Source: CAWUKV01 sp963923025 (GTDB taxonomy: Bacteria > Cyanobacteriota > Cyanobacteriia > Phormidesmidales > Phormidesmidaceae). Taken from it: DNA of 43,554 nucleotides. Under the pieces are notes generated by a model. The model saw only the letters and a program-made list of their open reading frames with translations. It searched no databases and was not told where the DNA came from. The stretch lies in assembly GCA_963923025.1 (NCBI GenBank), contig CAWUKV010000012.1, forward strand, positions 1-43,554. Reading direction: 5' to 3'. Positions 1 through 8,195 of the stretch are shown one piece after another; the stretch's first letter is position 1; every line of letters starts with the position of its first letter. The position numbers and the translations under genes are program-made.

Positions 1-1
1 G

Positions 2-50
2 CTGGAGCCCCTCGACGCAGCCGAATGGGTCTACCAACCCTTCGACTGCT
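2..50. repeat. 49-bp dispersed hairpin repeat, copy 1
   Basis: This 49-base stretch is nearly the same as 12145-12193: both begin CTGGAGCCCCTCGACGCAG and end CCTTCGACTGCT. In the second copy the two ends form a perfect 11-bp stem. Here the left arm has two changes, so the stem is weaker. It is an intergenic REP-like palindrome with no coding potential. What mobilises it is not visible. Confidence 0.75.
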
Positions 51-134
51 ATATGAAAACTACGTAAAGCGTTTGTAGACCACGACGGGCCTACGGCAGG
101 CACGGCTAAGTAGCCCGTACTCAGTCGATGCCAA

Positions 135-162
135 GAGCCAGAATGCAGGTCCCTTCTGGCTC
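135..162. terminator. Hairpin downstream of the repeat protein gene
   Basis: GAGCCAGAA (135-143) and TTCTGGCTC (154-162) make a perfect 9-bp stem with a 10-base loop. It lies about 65 bases beyond the stop codon of the minus-strand gene at 228-1220. No good U-tract follows on the minus strand, so a terminator or 3'-end stabiliser is only inferred. An 11-base direct repeat (CTATATTCTGA at 163-173 and 177-187) lies between the hairpin and the gene. Confidence 0.4.
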
Positions 163-227
163 CTATATTCTGACGACTATATTCTGAGCACAATCACAGC
201 ACGCTCACGCCCATCAGCAGGCTGTCA

Positions 228-1220
228 CTACAATGCCGTATCGATGAAGGTAATGATGTCTTGGGTGCCCCTCGAGTCGATATTGAGCGCCACTGTAAAG
301 TGTGAGGCCGAGGTGACAGACAGCAGATCGACGTTGGTGAGACTGCCATCTCGAGCCCCAAGGAAGATGGACTCTACTTCGTCCTCAGCGAGTTTGCTAC
401 CTTCGATCAAGTCATCAAAGGCCGAGGATACCAAACTTTTCTGAGAGGCATCGCCGCCTAGGGTAAAGCGCTCGGTTATGTCATCGGACGAGTCAAAAAC
501 AAAGACGCCGAACTGGTTGCGTCCATCAGGGATATTGACATTCCCCGTGGTGAGGCCTGTAATCGCATCTTTGACGACCTCCCCCTCAAACAGAATGGTG
601 TCGGTGCCGCCAGTCGCTGTATTCAGCTGAATCGTGAAGCTGTCGCTAGACAAGCCCACCAGGTCCACGTTTTTGATGCCGTCGCCTAGGATGAGTTCTT
701 CTAGGAGTGGGGCTACCCGGCTGCTAGACAGCCGACTACCGTTAACAATCTCGCCAAACTCCTGACTCACAAATCGGGTCTTGTCTTGCTGGCTACCGCC
801 CAGCGTAAAGCGATCGCTAATATCAGTGTTAAAAATGCCGAAGTCGTTAGCGTTGCCTCTAGCATTTTTGACATCAACCTTCCCCGTGTCGGCCCCGGCA
901 ATCGCGCTAGCGACAGCAGCACCCCGAAAAATGATGGTATCGGTAGTGCCGCCTGCGGTCGAAAGGTCTAATGTAAAACTGTCCAGAGACAGCTGCGTCA
1001 GCGTGACTCCGTTGACCCCGTCTCCGTTCAAAATCTCATCGAGCAGGCCAGAGATCTCGTCAGTTACTATCTTGGTGCCCTCTAATAAACTAGCAAACTC
1101 AGGGCTAATGCGGTCTCTCTGCACATCTTTGGTGCCCTTGAGATCAAAAGCAGAAGACTGATCGGTGTCGAAAACCCCCGTCTGAGAGACGACGTCCTTA
1201 ATATTAATAGAGTCAGTCAT
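228..1220 (-). CDS. Hypothetical protein of three ~105-residue internal repeats
   Basis: I do not recognise the family. The 330-residue product is acidic, has no cysteine, and shows no clear signal peptide or membrane segment. It consists of three similar units, about residues 9-118, 124-227 and 228-330. Each has a FGIFNTD-like motif with FTLGG, then a segment like EFxxLxxGSKL, an LLEEILxGDG-like helix, a block like LSxDSFTxxLNT, and GGTDTIxFxG before a Gly/Asn-rich linker. The alternation of short strands and one helix suggests repeated small domains, perhaps an exported or surface protein; this is inference. The ATG at 1220 is preferred over a TTG at 1226 because AAGAGAA lies at suitable spacing. 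The gene stands alone, with a hairpin beyond its 3' end. Confidence 0.75.
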   Translation of the reverse strand: MTDSINIKDVVSQTGVFDTDQSSAFDLKGTKDVQRDRISPEFASLLEGTKIVTDEISGLLDEILNGDGVNGVTLTQLSLDSFTLDLSTAGGTTDTIIFRGAAVASAIAGADTGKVDVKNARGNANDFGIFNTDISDRFTLGGSQQDKTRFVSQEFGEIVNGSRLSSSRVAPLLEELILGDGIKNVDLVGLSSDSFTIQLNTATGGTDTILFEGEVVKDAITGLTTGNVNIPDGRNQFGVFVFDSSDDITERFTLGGDASQKSLVSSAFDDLIEGSKLAEDEVESIFLGARDGSLTNVDLLSVTSASHFTVALNIDSRGTQDIITFIDTAL

Positions 1221-1895
1221 AATCAAATTCTCTTGTAATTAATTCTGTTGTTTTTAGTAGATGTACGGAATAATCAATCTCTTCTGTAACTTTATTCAGT
1301 TTTCTCAGTGATCACCTAGAGGCTCTGGATCTGAAACATCATTTCTTAACGGCTACTTTGGCGGACATTCACAAAACTCTCTATTCGCGCTAAAAAACCG
1401 CGTATATTCACCCAATATCTCCCTGAGCCACTAAGAGTTGAGTCATCAACGCTGACTGTTTATGGCCACGCTACGGACAGCGTAAAATAAGCCGTACCCG
1501 GTGTCTTAACGTAAGTGGCGAAAACCATCGATGAATGAATGGCACTTTCTGGTTAGGTTGAACAGCCGTTGAAGGTACAGTGGCGAATGCGGAGACGCCG
1601 CTCAGCGCACCGAGTCATCCTCGCCCCTATCCAGGAGGTGCCCCAATCGATGACAGACCCTTGGCTGCTACCGGCTGCTGCCGTAGATTGATGCCACAGG
1701 TTAATCCTGTGCATCTGGCTTCCTACAGCGTTGTATGCCTTGCCCCAAGCCAATCTTAGGTTTACCTCACTAGCGTCTAAACAGACGACTGCCGTAGGTG
1801 AGACATCTAGTGATAATCTGTAACATGGCACTTTAAATGATGAAAAAAAACTAAAGGCCACTACAGTAGCTATCACCTTAGAGCAAGGCGCAAGC
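1221..1895. other. Intergenic region upstream of atpD
   Basis: No convincing long gene. Three items are visible. (1) 1491-1520 matches, in reverse orientation, the left end of the 67-bp repeat found at 3937 and 36423 (25 of 30 bases against the 36.4-kb copy). (2) A 13-codon reading frame at 1650-1691 (MTDPWLLPAAAVD) begins 10 bases after a strong AGGAGGT. (3) A small hairpin follows, CACAGG-TTAAT-CCTGTG (1695-1711). The last ~200 bases before atpD are probably its promoter and leader. I could not pick a unique -35/-10 pair. Confidence 0.5.
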
Positions 1896-3350
1896 ATGGT
1901 CACCACAGCAGAAAAGACGAACACTGGCGTCATCAGCCAGATTATTGGTCCGGTCGTCGACGTAAAGTTTCCCTCCGGCGAACTGCCCCGGATTTATAAC
2001 GCACTTAAGATTTCTGGCAAAAACCCCACGGGTGCTGATGTCTCCGTTACCTGCGAAGTTCAGCAGCTGCTGGGCGATAGCCAGGTGCGGGCAGTATCCA
2101 TGAGCTCCACTGACGGTCTGGTCCGTGGCATGGAAGTGCAGGATTTGGGTGCGCCGATTAGCGTTCCCGTTGGTACGGCAACTCTGGGCCGTATCTTTAA
2201 TGTGCTGGGCGAGCCCGTAGACGAGAAGGGGCCGGTTAATGCAGAAAGCTCTTCCCCCATCCACCGGGAAGCACCCAAGCTGGTTGACCTGCAAACCAAG
2301 CCTGCCGTCTTCGAAACTGGCATTAAAGTGATTGACTTGCTAGCGCCCTATCGTCGGGGTGGCAAGGTTGGTCTGTTTGGCGGTGCGGGTGTCGGCAAAA
2401 CCGTACTGATTCAAGAGCTGATCAACAACCTGGCTATGGAGCACGGCGGTCTGTCCGTGTTCGGCGGCGTGGGTGAGCGTACCCGTGAGGGCAACGACCT
2501 TTACAACGAATTTATTGAGTCTGGCGTTATCAACGCTGACGACCTGAGCCAATCTAAGGTGGCCCTGGTCTATGGTCAGATGAACGAGCCGCCCGGTGCG
2601 CGCATGCGCGTGGCACTTTCAGCTCTGACCATGGCTGAGTACTTCCGCGACGTTAACAAGCAGGACGTACTGCTGTTTGTTGATAACATCTTCCGCTTTG
2701 TACAGGCCGGTTCTGAGGTGTCGGCACTGCTAGGCCGGATGCCCTCCGCAGTAGGCTACCAGCCCACGCTAGGGACTGACATGGGTGACCTGCAAGAGCG
2801 CATCGCCTCTACCACTGAAGGCTCCATTACCTCCATTCAGGCGGTATACGTCCCGGCAGACGACCTGACTGACCCTGCTCCGGCAACGACCTTTGCTCAC
2901 CTGGACGCGACCACGGTACTGTCCCGTGCTCTGGCTTCCAAGGGAATCTATCCGGCGGTTGACCCGTTGGGTTCTACCTCCACCATGCTGCAGGCGGACA
3001 TTGTCGGCCAAGAGCACTACGATACTGCTCGTGCCGTACAAGCGACGCTGCAGCGCTACAAAGAGCTACAGGACATCATCGCCATTCTGGGTCTGGACGA
3101 GCTTTCTGAGGATGACCGTCAGACTGTAGCCCGCGCCCGTAAGATTGAGAAGTTCCTCTCTCAGCCTTTCTTCGTAGCAGAAATCTTCACTGGCCTATCC
3201 GGTAAGTACGTCTCGTTGGAAGACTCGATCAAGGCATTCAAGATGATCTTGGCGGGCGAGCTGGATGACCTACCCGAGCAGGCGTTCTATCTGAAGGGCG
3301 GCATCGACGAAGTCATCGAAACTGCTGAGAAGATGAAGTCTGAGGGCTAA
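1896..3350 (+). CDS. atpD: F1-ATPase subunit beta
   Basis: Catalytic beta subunit of the F1Fo ATP synthase, which makes ATP from the proton gradient across thylakoid and plasma membranes. The 484 residues are full length. The P-loop GGAGVGKT lies at about 162-169, the catalytic-glutamate segment GERTREGND at about 193-201, and the DELSEDD motif (DELSEED in many homologues) near residue 400. The ATG at 1896 follows AAGG at moderate spacing and gives the usual N terminus running into GVISQIIGPVVDVKF. atpC follows 14 bases downstream, which is the cyanobacterial beta-epsilon pair lying apart from the main atp operon. In cyanobacterial and plastid nomenclature this gene is called atpB. Confidence 0.99.
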   Translation: MVTTAEKTNTGVISQIIGPVVDVKFPSGELPRIYNALKISGKNPTGADVSVTCEVQQLLGDSQVRAVSMSSTDGLVRGMEVQDLGAPISVPVGTATLGRIFNVLGEPVDEKGPVNAESSSPIHREAPKLVDLQTKPAVFETGIKVIDLLAPYRRGGKVGLFGGAGVGKTVLIQELINNLAMEHGGLSVFGGVGERTREGNDLYNEFIESGVINADDLSQSKVALVYGQMNEPPGARMRVALSALTMAEYFRDVNKQDVLLFVDNIFRFVQAGSEVSALLGRMPSAVGYQPTLGTDMGDLQERIASTTEGSITSIQAVYVPADDLTDPAPATTFAHLDATTVLSRALASKGIYPAVDPLGSTSTMLQADIVGQEHYDTARAVQATLQRYKELQDIIAILGLDELSEDDRQTVARARKIEKFLSQPFFVAEIFTGLSGKYVSLEDSIKAFKMILAGELDDLPEQAFYLKGGIDEVIETAEKMKSEG

Positions 3351-3364
3351 GCGAGGACTGAACT

Positions 3365-3772
3365 ATGTCACTAACGTTAAAAGTGGTCGCCCCAGACAAA
3401 ACTGTTTGGGATGCGCCCGCGGAGGAAGTGGTGCTGCCGAGTACTACTGGCCAGCTGGGTATTTTGGGCGGTCACGCGCCGCTACTTACGGCGCTGGATA
3501 TCGGCGTCATGCGGGTACGAGCCGATGGCGAGTGGGCTGCGATCGCACTCATGGGCGGTTTTGCTGAAGTCGAGGCCGACGAGGTCACGATTTTGGTCAA
3601 CGGCGCAGAGCGGGGCGACAGCATCGACGCAGGCGAAGCCGAAACGGCTTACGAAGCAGCTAAGACCAAAGCTGATGGCGTCAATGCCGACGACCGCTCC
3701 GAGGTTATTCAAGCGGCCCAGGCCCTGAAGCGGGCTCGGGCTCGACTGATGGCCGCAGGTGGTTCTGTTTAG
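3365..3772 (+). CDS. atpC: F1-ATPase subunit epsilon
   Basis: Epsilon subunit of the ATP synthase central stalk, which couples rotation to catalysis and can inhibit ATP hydrolysis. The 135 residues match cyanobacterial epsilon in length. An N-terminal beta-sandwich (MSLTLKVVAPDKTVWDAPAEE, GILGGHAPLLTALDIGVM) is followed by a helical hairpin from about residue 85, rich in Ala and charged residues. It lies 14 bases after atpD and surely shares its transcript, which ends at the hairpin at 3797. It is called atpE in cyanobacterial and plastid nomenclature. Confidence 0.98.
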   Translation: MSLTLKVVAPDKTVWDAPAEEVVLPSTTGQLGILGGHAPLLTALDIGVMRVRADGEWAAIALMGGFAEVEADEVTILVNGAERGDSIDAGEAETAYEAAKTKADGVNADDRSEVIQAAQALKRARARLMAAGGSV

Positions 3773-3796
3773 AACCTTGCCGGTTTGAATACTGTG

Positions 3797-3828
3797 AAAG
3801 GCTAGGGCTTTCGGGCGCTAGCCTTTCT
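3797..3828 (+). terminator. Rho-independent terminator of atpD-atpC
   Basis: AAAGGCTAG (3797-3805) pairs perfectly with CTAGCCTTT (3818-3826) and is followed by a short pyrimidine run. It lies 25 bases after the atpC stop codon, where the transcript should end. The T-run is short, so efficiency is uncertain. Confidence 0.75.
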
Positions 3829-4195
3829 GCTATCTATGGATTTTTACAACAGCCGTGATCACGGCCACCAGACTGTGTCTTCCAAAAACCCTAGCAGAGA
3901 AATTTTGTCGGCTGACATATAGCTAGCGCCACATAGGTTAGGACACCGAGTATGACGATCCTGCTTGGCATAAAACCATGTGGCGTCACAGCCTTGTCCT
4001 AACGGAACTGGCGGCGGCTATAGCGGACTCATCCCGACCTGAACATTGGCAATCTCAGCACTAAGCAAATCGACAGCCGGAGCTACCGCCTAGAAACCCT
4101 AACTGTTAGCCCCTTTGGGTCGGGTGGATTTGGCATGGAGATTGCTGGGCTCAAGCGGAGACGTGAGCAGCGGTTATAGAATTTCCTGCGCCGTT
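3829..4195. other. Intergenic region with palindrome, repeat and possible gene remnant
   Basis: Besides the 67-bp element at 3937, this holds a perfect 14-bp palindrome, GCCGTGATCACGGC, at 3852-3865. After the element, 4024-4179 (+) stays open for 51 codons with no start codon and reads like coding sequence (…SRSYRLETLTVSPFGSGG…). It may be the 3' end of a lost gene, with the element marking the break. This is weak evidence. Confidence 0.35.
3937..4022. repeat. 67-bp inverted-end element plus conserved tail, copy A
   Basis: The core 3937-4003 begins GTTAGGACA and ends TGTCCTAAC, a perfect 9-bp terminal inverted repeat. Inner sequence (TGACG…CGTCA, GGCAT…ATGTGGC) can extend the hairpin. The same 67-base core recurs at 36423-36489, followed in both places by the same tail (GGCGGC[G/T]GCTATA class). 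A partial copy lies at 1491-1520. It looks like a non-autonomous palindromic mobile repeat. Confidence 0.8.
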
Positions 4196-5587
4196 TTAGC
4201 TCTTTACGTCTACAGGTAGCAGGACCGTAAAGACACTGCCTCGGTGACGAGTACTCTCAACGCGGATGGAGCCGCCCCACTGTTCAACTAGACGCTGGGC
4301 TAAAGTCAGTCCTAACCCTGCACCGCTGGCTTGATGAGTGCTATCGGTCCCTTGATAAAACGGACTGAAAACCTCGGGCAAGTCGTTACGGGCAATGCCG
4401 CTGCCGGTATCTTCTACCCGCAGGGCAACGGACCGGTCAGACTCACGACGAGCCGTCACCTGTACCTGCCCACCGGGGTTCGTGTACTGAATGGCATTCT
4501 TCAGTAGCTGAATTAGCACTTGGCGAACGGCAGGCTCTACCGCCGCGATCGCGGGTAGCCCCTCCGGCAACGCCACATCCAGCAAAATGCCGCGCTCTTG
4601 AGCCAGCGGCTGATACATGCTCACCACGCTGGGAACGATGCTGCTGAGGTGGATAGACTGGAGCTGCGGCGTCGACAAGGGCAGCTGAAGCAGTTCAAAA
4701 ACGCCGTTGATCAGGCTACTTTGACGTTCGTAAGCCTGAGTCAACATCGTCAGATAGCGCTGGCGCTGTGCTGACTCCAGGTGGTCTGCGCCCAACAGCG
4801 TCAGTGCCGTTTTCACCGTGGTTAACGGTGCCCGCATCTCCTGCCAAGACTGCTTAAGGAAGTCTCCCTGGGCCACATTGCGCTCGTGGGTGTGGGCCGC
4901 CAACGAAGACTGATAGCACAGCTGGCTGAAGCACTGGGCATGGGCCTGCATTTGCCAGGTCAAGAACGCGTCCACCAGGGCCGGGACCGGCTGATGTTGC
5001 ACCAGTCGCCAGTGGGACAGGGCACGGCTTGCCGTGTTAGCCGTCACGACATGGCGCAAAGACGCCTCTTTCGCCCCTTCCCGGGGAACGGTGCTGAGCT
5101 TTGCCGCCTGGACAAACTGCTGCAGCGTCGTTGCAAACGCTCGAGGAATCACGTTCGACAGCGAACTGTAGAGCGTTAGCTGCGATCTCGACACCGAGGG
5201 GTTCAGTTCTGCCGTGGGGGCCTGCCGCACCGCCAAAAAGGTACAGGCAAACCCTTCGGCCAACACCAGAAACAGGTACTCCTGGGTGAGGTCGCTCTCC
5301 AGGTCGATGGGGATGGGCTGCCAGCCTGGGAAGGGCGGCGGTAAGGGGTCACCCCGCTCCAGGCTGTAGATAACCGCATCTTTACGACGCTGAGCGTAGC
5401 GCTCAAAATCGGTGTGCCACACCTCTTTTTTGGGCAGCTTGACCCACATTGTCGCCGCCAGTTCATGCAACTGCAAAAAGTCCAAAGTGGACTGAATGAG
5501 TTGTTTAAACCCGGTGGGAGATGTAGGATAGCCTTCGGCTTCTGGTATGGCTGCTAGCCACTGCTTCTTAAGTGATATACCCGACAC
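4196..5587 (-). CDS. DICT-type sensor histidine kinase, H-box histidine missing
   Basis: A cytoplasmic two-component sensor of a cyanobacterial family whose N-terminal region resembles a DICT sensory domain (about residues 10-140). A linker, a dimerisation region and a C-terminal HATPase_c domain follow. The ATP-binding boxes are intact: LLKNAIQYT (N), VEDTGSGI (G1), FSPFYQG (F), GAGLGLTLA (G2). The phosphoacceptor box reads SWQEMRAPLT, so the usual histidine is glutamine (about residue 249). I chose the GTG at 5587 because the conserved start (…SLKKQWLAAI) follows it. A longer frame to 5671 adds 28 residues that look unrelated to the family. No response regulator is adjacent. It may act as an ATP-binding pseudokinase; this is inference. 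Confidence 0.8.
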   Translation of the reverse strand: MSGISLKKQWLAAIPEAEGYPTSPTGFKQLIQSTLDFLQLHELAATMWVKLPKKEVWHTDFERYAQRRKDAVIYSLERGDPLPPPFPGWQPIPIDLESDLTQEYLFLVLAEGFACTFLAVRQAPTAELNPSVSRSQLTLYSSLSNVIPRAFATTLQQFVQAAKLSTVPREGAKEASLRHVVTANTASRALSHWRLVQHQPVPALVDAFLTWQMQAHAQCFSQLCYQSSLAAHTHERNVAQGDFLKQSWQEMRAPLTTVKTALTLLGADHLESAQRQRYLTMLTQAYERQSSLINGVFELLQLPLSTPQLQSIHLSSIVPSVVSMYQPLAQERGILLDVALPEGLPAIAAVEPAVRQVLIQLLKNAIQYTNPGGQVQVTARRESDRSVALRVEDTGSGIARNDLPEVFSPFYQGTDSTHQASGAGLGLTLAQRLVEQWGGSIRVESTRHRGSVFTVLLPVDVKS

Positions 5588-6058
5588 AACATGAACTAGA
5601 TGGTAGATGCACGAAACTCGTGAAAGCCGCTGTCTGTATACATTTGCAAGTAGCAAAATAAACAAAAACAAGCGGTTTTTGTAGATTGATGACAGCTTGT
5701 ATCAGTTGAAGGGATCAGTCAAGTAGTTTCAGTATTTTTTGCCACAAAAGACTAAAATTTCCGTATAAACACGGGTTTTTAAGGGGCCAATACGGTAAGA
5801 CAATCCTTCGTTTTTGTACACACTTTTTGAATACAAAACGTTACTTATAGAGCAACGGACCAAGCACTATGGAGGCCAGAGTAAGTCACTCATTTTAATG
5901 AAGTATTGGCAGCACAAACTTAGCGGTTAGGAAACAGGAGGTAGAATTCAGCATCCTTCTGATGCCTGTCTTCTACCTCCTGTCTGCTGAATTCTAATCA
6001 CACAGCCCATCCCACAAACCGCTAGGACAACCTACTTGTTCCGATATGGCCTAAGACA
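5588..6058. other. AT-rich intergenic region
   Basis: No gene is visible. The first ~300 bases are AT-rich and should contain the promoter of the divergent kinase gene. The rest is taken up by the nested inverted repeat at 5921-6024. Confidence 0.5.
5921..6024. repeat. Nested alternative inverted repeats
   Basis: Three inverted repeats interlock. The outer arms are TAGCGGTT (5921-5928) and AACCGCTA (6017-6024). The middle arms ACAGGAGGTAGAA (5934-5946) and TTCTACCTCCTGT (5971-5983) are a perfect 13-bp match. TAGAATTCAGCA (5942-5953) and TGCTGAATTCTA (5985-5996) are a perfect 12-bp match that overlaps the middle arm. The middle and third pairs share bases, so only one can form at a time. Related GAATTC-rich repeats are common between cyanobacterial genes. 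Confidence 0.75.
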
Positions 6059-7093
6059 TTACGTCAGCTGCCGCGCCGCTTCTTGCAGCTTACCCTCTAA
6101 GGCTTCCACTGAAGGCAACTGACCCTTGAGCGGCTCGGGTAGTTCGCGGCCAAATTTGTGAGTGGCAACGCCGATGGGCTTATTCACATCCCGTAGGGCG
6201 TATTCTGCAACGGTTTGGTCTTTCGCTTTGCACAGGATCATGCCGATGGTGGGGTGGTCGTCGGCGTGGCGCATTGTTTCGTCAATGGCCGTTACCAGAA
6301 AGTTCATCTTGCCGGAGAACTCGGGTTCAAACTCGCCCATCTTTAGGTCAATAACCACAAAACAGCGCAGTTTGAGGTGATAGAACAGCAGGTCAACCGA
6401 ATAGTCTTTGCTGCCCACCGTCAGCGGATAGTCACTGCCGACAAACGCAAATCCAACCCCTAGCTCCAGCAGAAAATCACGAATGTGCTCGGTTAGCGAT
6501 TTCTTTAAATCGCGCTCTTGGGCACCGGCTGTCAGGGAGAGAAAGTCAAACTGGTAGGGGTCTTTGATCAGGGACTGGGCCAGATCCGACTGAGCCGGGG
6601 GCAGTGTGCGCTCAAAATTGGTAATGGCACCGTCCTGGCTGCTGTAGAGGTCGCTATCGACCTGGGCCATCAGCACGTTACGGCTCCAGCCGTGCTCAAC
6701 CGTCTGCTGGGCATACCACAGCCGCTGCTCTGGAGCCTTCACCGACTCCATCAGGCGAACATTATGCCCCCAGGGAATCTGCGCCATCACCTGAACCGCA
6801 GCCTCGTCATAGGCGTCTGCAAAGGTGCGCATATATTTAAGGTTACGCGCCGAGAACCCAGTCATATCAGGGAAGTCACGCTTCAGATCCTTAGCCAGTC
6901 GGTCTACAACGCGTGCGCCCCAGCCTTGCTGCTGCTGTCGCTGCAAAATCTCTCGCCCGATGTGCCAGTAGAGCAGCACCAGTTCGCGATTGACCGAGAG
7001 CGCCGCCTTGACCTGGGCCGTCCGAATGCGATCTTTGAGGCCCTGCAAAAAGCCCTCATAGTCGTCGCCCAGTTCGGCTAAAGAACCCGCCAT
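6059..7093 (-). CDS. DUF1016 (YhcG-like) PD-(D/E)xK nuclease-domain protein
   Basis: 344 residues, the usual size of the DUF1016/YhcG family. The N-terminal helical domain carries the family pattern (RIRTAQVKAALSVNREL, then LYWHIGREI). The C-terminal half is a PD-(D/E)xK fold with the acidic residue in DYSVDLLFYH and a DLK (usually ELK) in VVIDLKMGEF. Family members are often found beside type I restriction systems or on mobile elements; their own activity is poorly defined. The ATG at 7093 is preferred because TTGGAG lies 6 bases upstream and the protein then starts as its relatives do. An in-frame ATG at 7237 would add 48 residues of unlikely sequence. It stands alone here. Confidence 0.85.
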   Translation of the reverse strand: MAGSLAELGDDYEGFLQGLKDRIRTAQVKAALSVNRELVLLYWHIGREILQRQQQQGWGARVVDRLAKDLKRDFPDMTGFSARNLKYMRTFADAYDEAAVQVMAQIPWGHNVRLMESVKAPEQRLWYAQQTVEHGWSRNVLMAQVDSDLYSSQDGAITNFERTLPPAQSDLAQSLIKDPYQFDFLSLTAGAQERDLKKSLTEHIRDFLLELGVGFAFVGSDYPLTVGSKDYSVDLLFYHLKLRCFVVIDLKMGEFEPEFSGKMNFLVTAIDETMRHADDHPTIGMILCKAKDQTVAEYALRDVNKPIGVATHKFGRELPEPLKGQLPSVEALEGKLQEAARQLT

Positions 7094-7506
7094 GCGCCGC
7101 TCCAATAAATACCGTTTGAGTTTGACATCGGCAATGCGCTGTGGCCCATCGCCGACAACGTCAGACGGGTCTCCACCAAGAGACCAAACCGCCGACCACC
7201 GCCGACCGTCCTTGAGGGAATTGCACCGCCGCATCATAGCACCGTACCTTTGCCAGGAAGTGATTGTGTGTACCGTTCGGGTATACCGACCTATCCTAAT
7301 TTATATTAGTTCAATTGTACTATAAACAAATATCATCGGCATGCATAGCCACCATCGGCTAGTTGCCACAGATCGCTCAGCGGCGACTTTGCTACGAATA
7401 ATGGCGGCTATGCGCAACTGAGAACCGGGATGGTCCGGCAGCTATAGCATGGGCACAGTAACGGGTGTTTACCGCTTGAGCTGGTTTATCTACTGTAGGA
7501 GTCACC
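7094..7506. other. Intergenic region between divergent genes
   Basis: It holds the leader of the DUF1016 gene, including the possible promoter at 7300-7329, and on the plus side the leader of the SH3-like gene, whose AGGAG lies 5 bases before its ATG. No further gene was found. Confidence 0.5.
7300..7329 (-). promoter_or_regulatory. Possible sigma-70 promoter for the DUF1016 gene
   Basis: Reading the minus strand, TTGTTT (7329-7324) is followed after 18 bases by TATAAA (7305-7300) in an AT-rich stretch. It would give a leader of about 200 bases before the preferred ATG. This is a consensus match only. Confidence 0.35.
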
Positions 7507-8178
7507 ATGTCCACGTCCACCTCTTCCAACTCGACGCCTTCTGTGGGCACAGCAACAACGCGGCGGCGGGGGCAGTTGGTCTCCAACCGTGCCGCTGCTC
7601 AGCTGTCTATCAACATTCGCCGTACGCCGGAGATTCCTGTCGATGGCAGCGACAACATTGTGGCCCGCCGTATTCCGATGACAGAGGTATTCATTCAGGC
7701 TGAGCGGGCGGCGGACCGGGAGGGATACCAGTGGTTCCTGGTCTATGAAAAGACGCCCGGCGACCTGGGCTGGGTCAGAGAAGATGTGCTGCTGGAGCAT
7801 ATTGCTAGCCCCAGCCCCAGTCTCGGACCTAATCCTAGCCCCACCCCGGTTCCGACCCCGCCAACGGAAACGCAGCTATTCTTTGAGACGGACAGTTATG
7901 CGGTGCGGATACTGCGCGTCAGATCGCAGCTGTCGATGAACGTCTACAACAAGTCGGCCAACCGCACTGACGTGGCGGGTGGGGTGACGGTTCAGCTGCC
8001 TCAGTTGGATGAAAATTCGAGCTGGCAGACCTACCTGGCTCAGCACGGTGGTCGGCTGTATCTGGCCAGGTTCATTCCTAGGGCGAATACAGAGCTGGTA
8101 ATTAGTGATGGGAATACGGGCGCGATCGCACTCCGTCAGGCAGGCTTTCGCGCTGAGGGTATCGCGTTTATTCGCTAG
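7507..8178 (+). CDS. SH3-like domain protein with proline-rich linker
   Basis: 223 residues in two parts. Residues ~22-98 resemble a bacterial SH3 (SH3b) domain (VSNRAAAQLSINIRRTPE at its start, WFLVYEK and LGWVREDVL at its end). A Ser/Pro-rich linker (about 100-118) leads to a second small beta-rich domain (about 122-223) of unknown family. No signal peptide is visible; the N terminus is Ser/Thr-rich. AGGAG five bases upstream fixes the start. SH3b domains commonly bind peptides or cell-wall material, but nothing here shows the ligand. The next gene faces it tail-to-tail after 17 bases. Confidence 0.65.
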   Translation: MSTSTSSNSTPSVGTATTRRRGQLVSNRAAAQLSINIRRTPEIPVDGSDNIVARRIPMTEVFIQAERAADREGYQWFLVYEKTPGDLGWVREDVLLEHIASPSPSLGPNPSPTPVPTPPTETQLFFETDSYAVRILRVRSQLSMNVYNKSANRTDVAGGVTVQLPQLDENSSWQTYLAQHGGRLYLARFIPRANTELVISDGNTGAIALRQAGFRAEGIAFIR

Positions 8179-8195
8179 TACAGAAAGGTAGAACG

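Noticed and set aside
1553..1933. 126-codon minus-strand frame overlapping the atpD start
   Set aside because: It runs through the leader and into atpD antisense with no protein-family character.
7094..7237. 48-residue N-terminal extension of the DUF1016 protein
   Set aside because: Residues are unlike the family, and a better ribosome site precedes the internal ATG.
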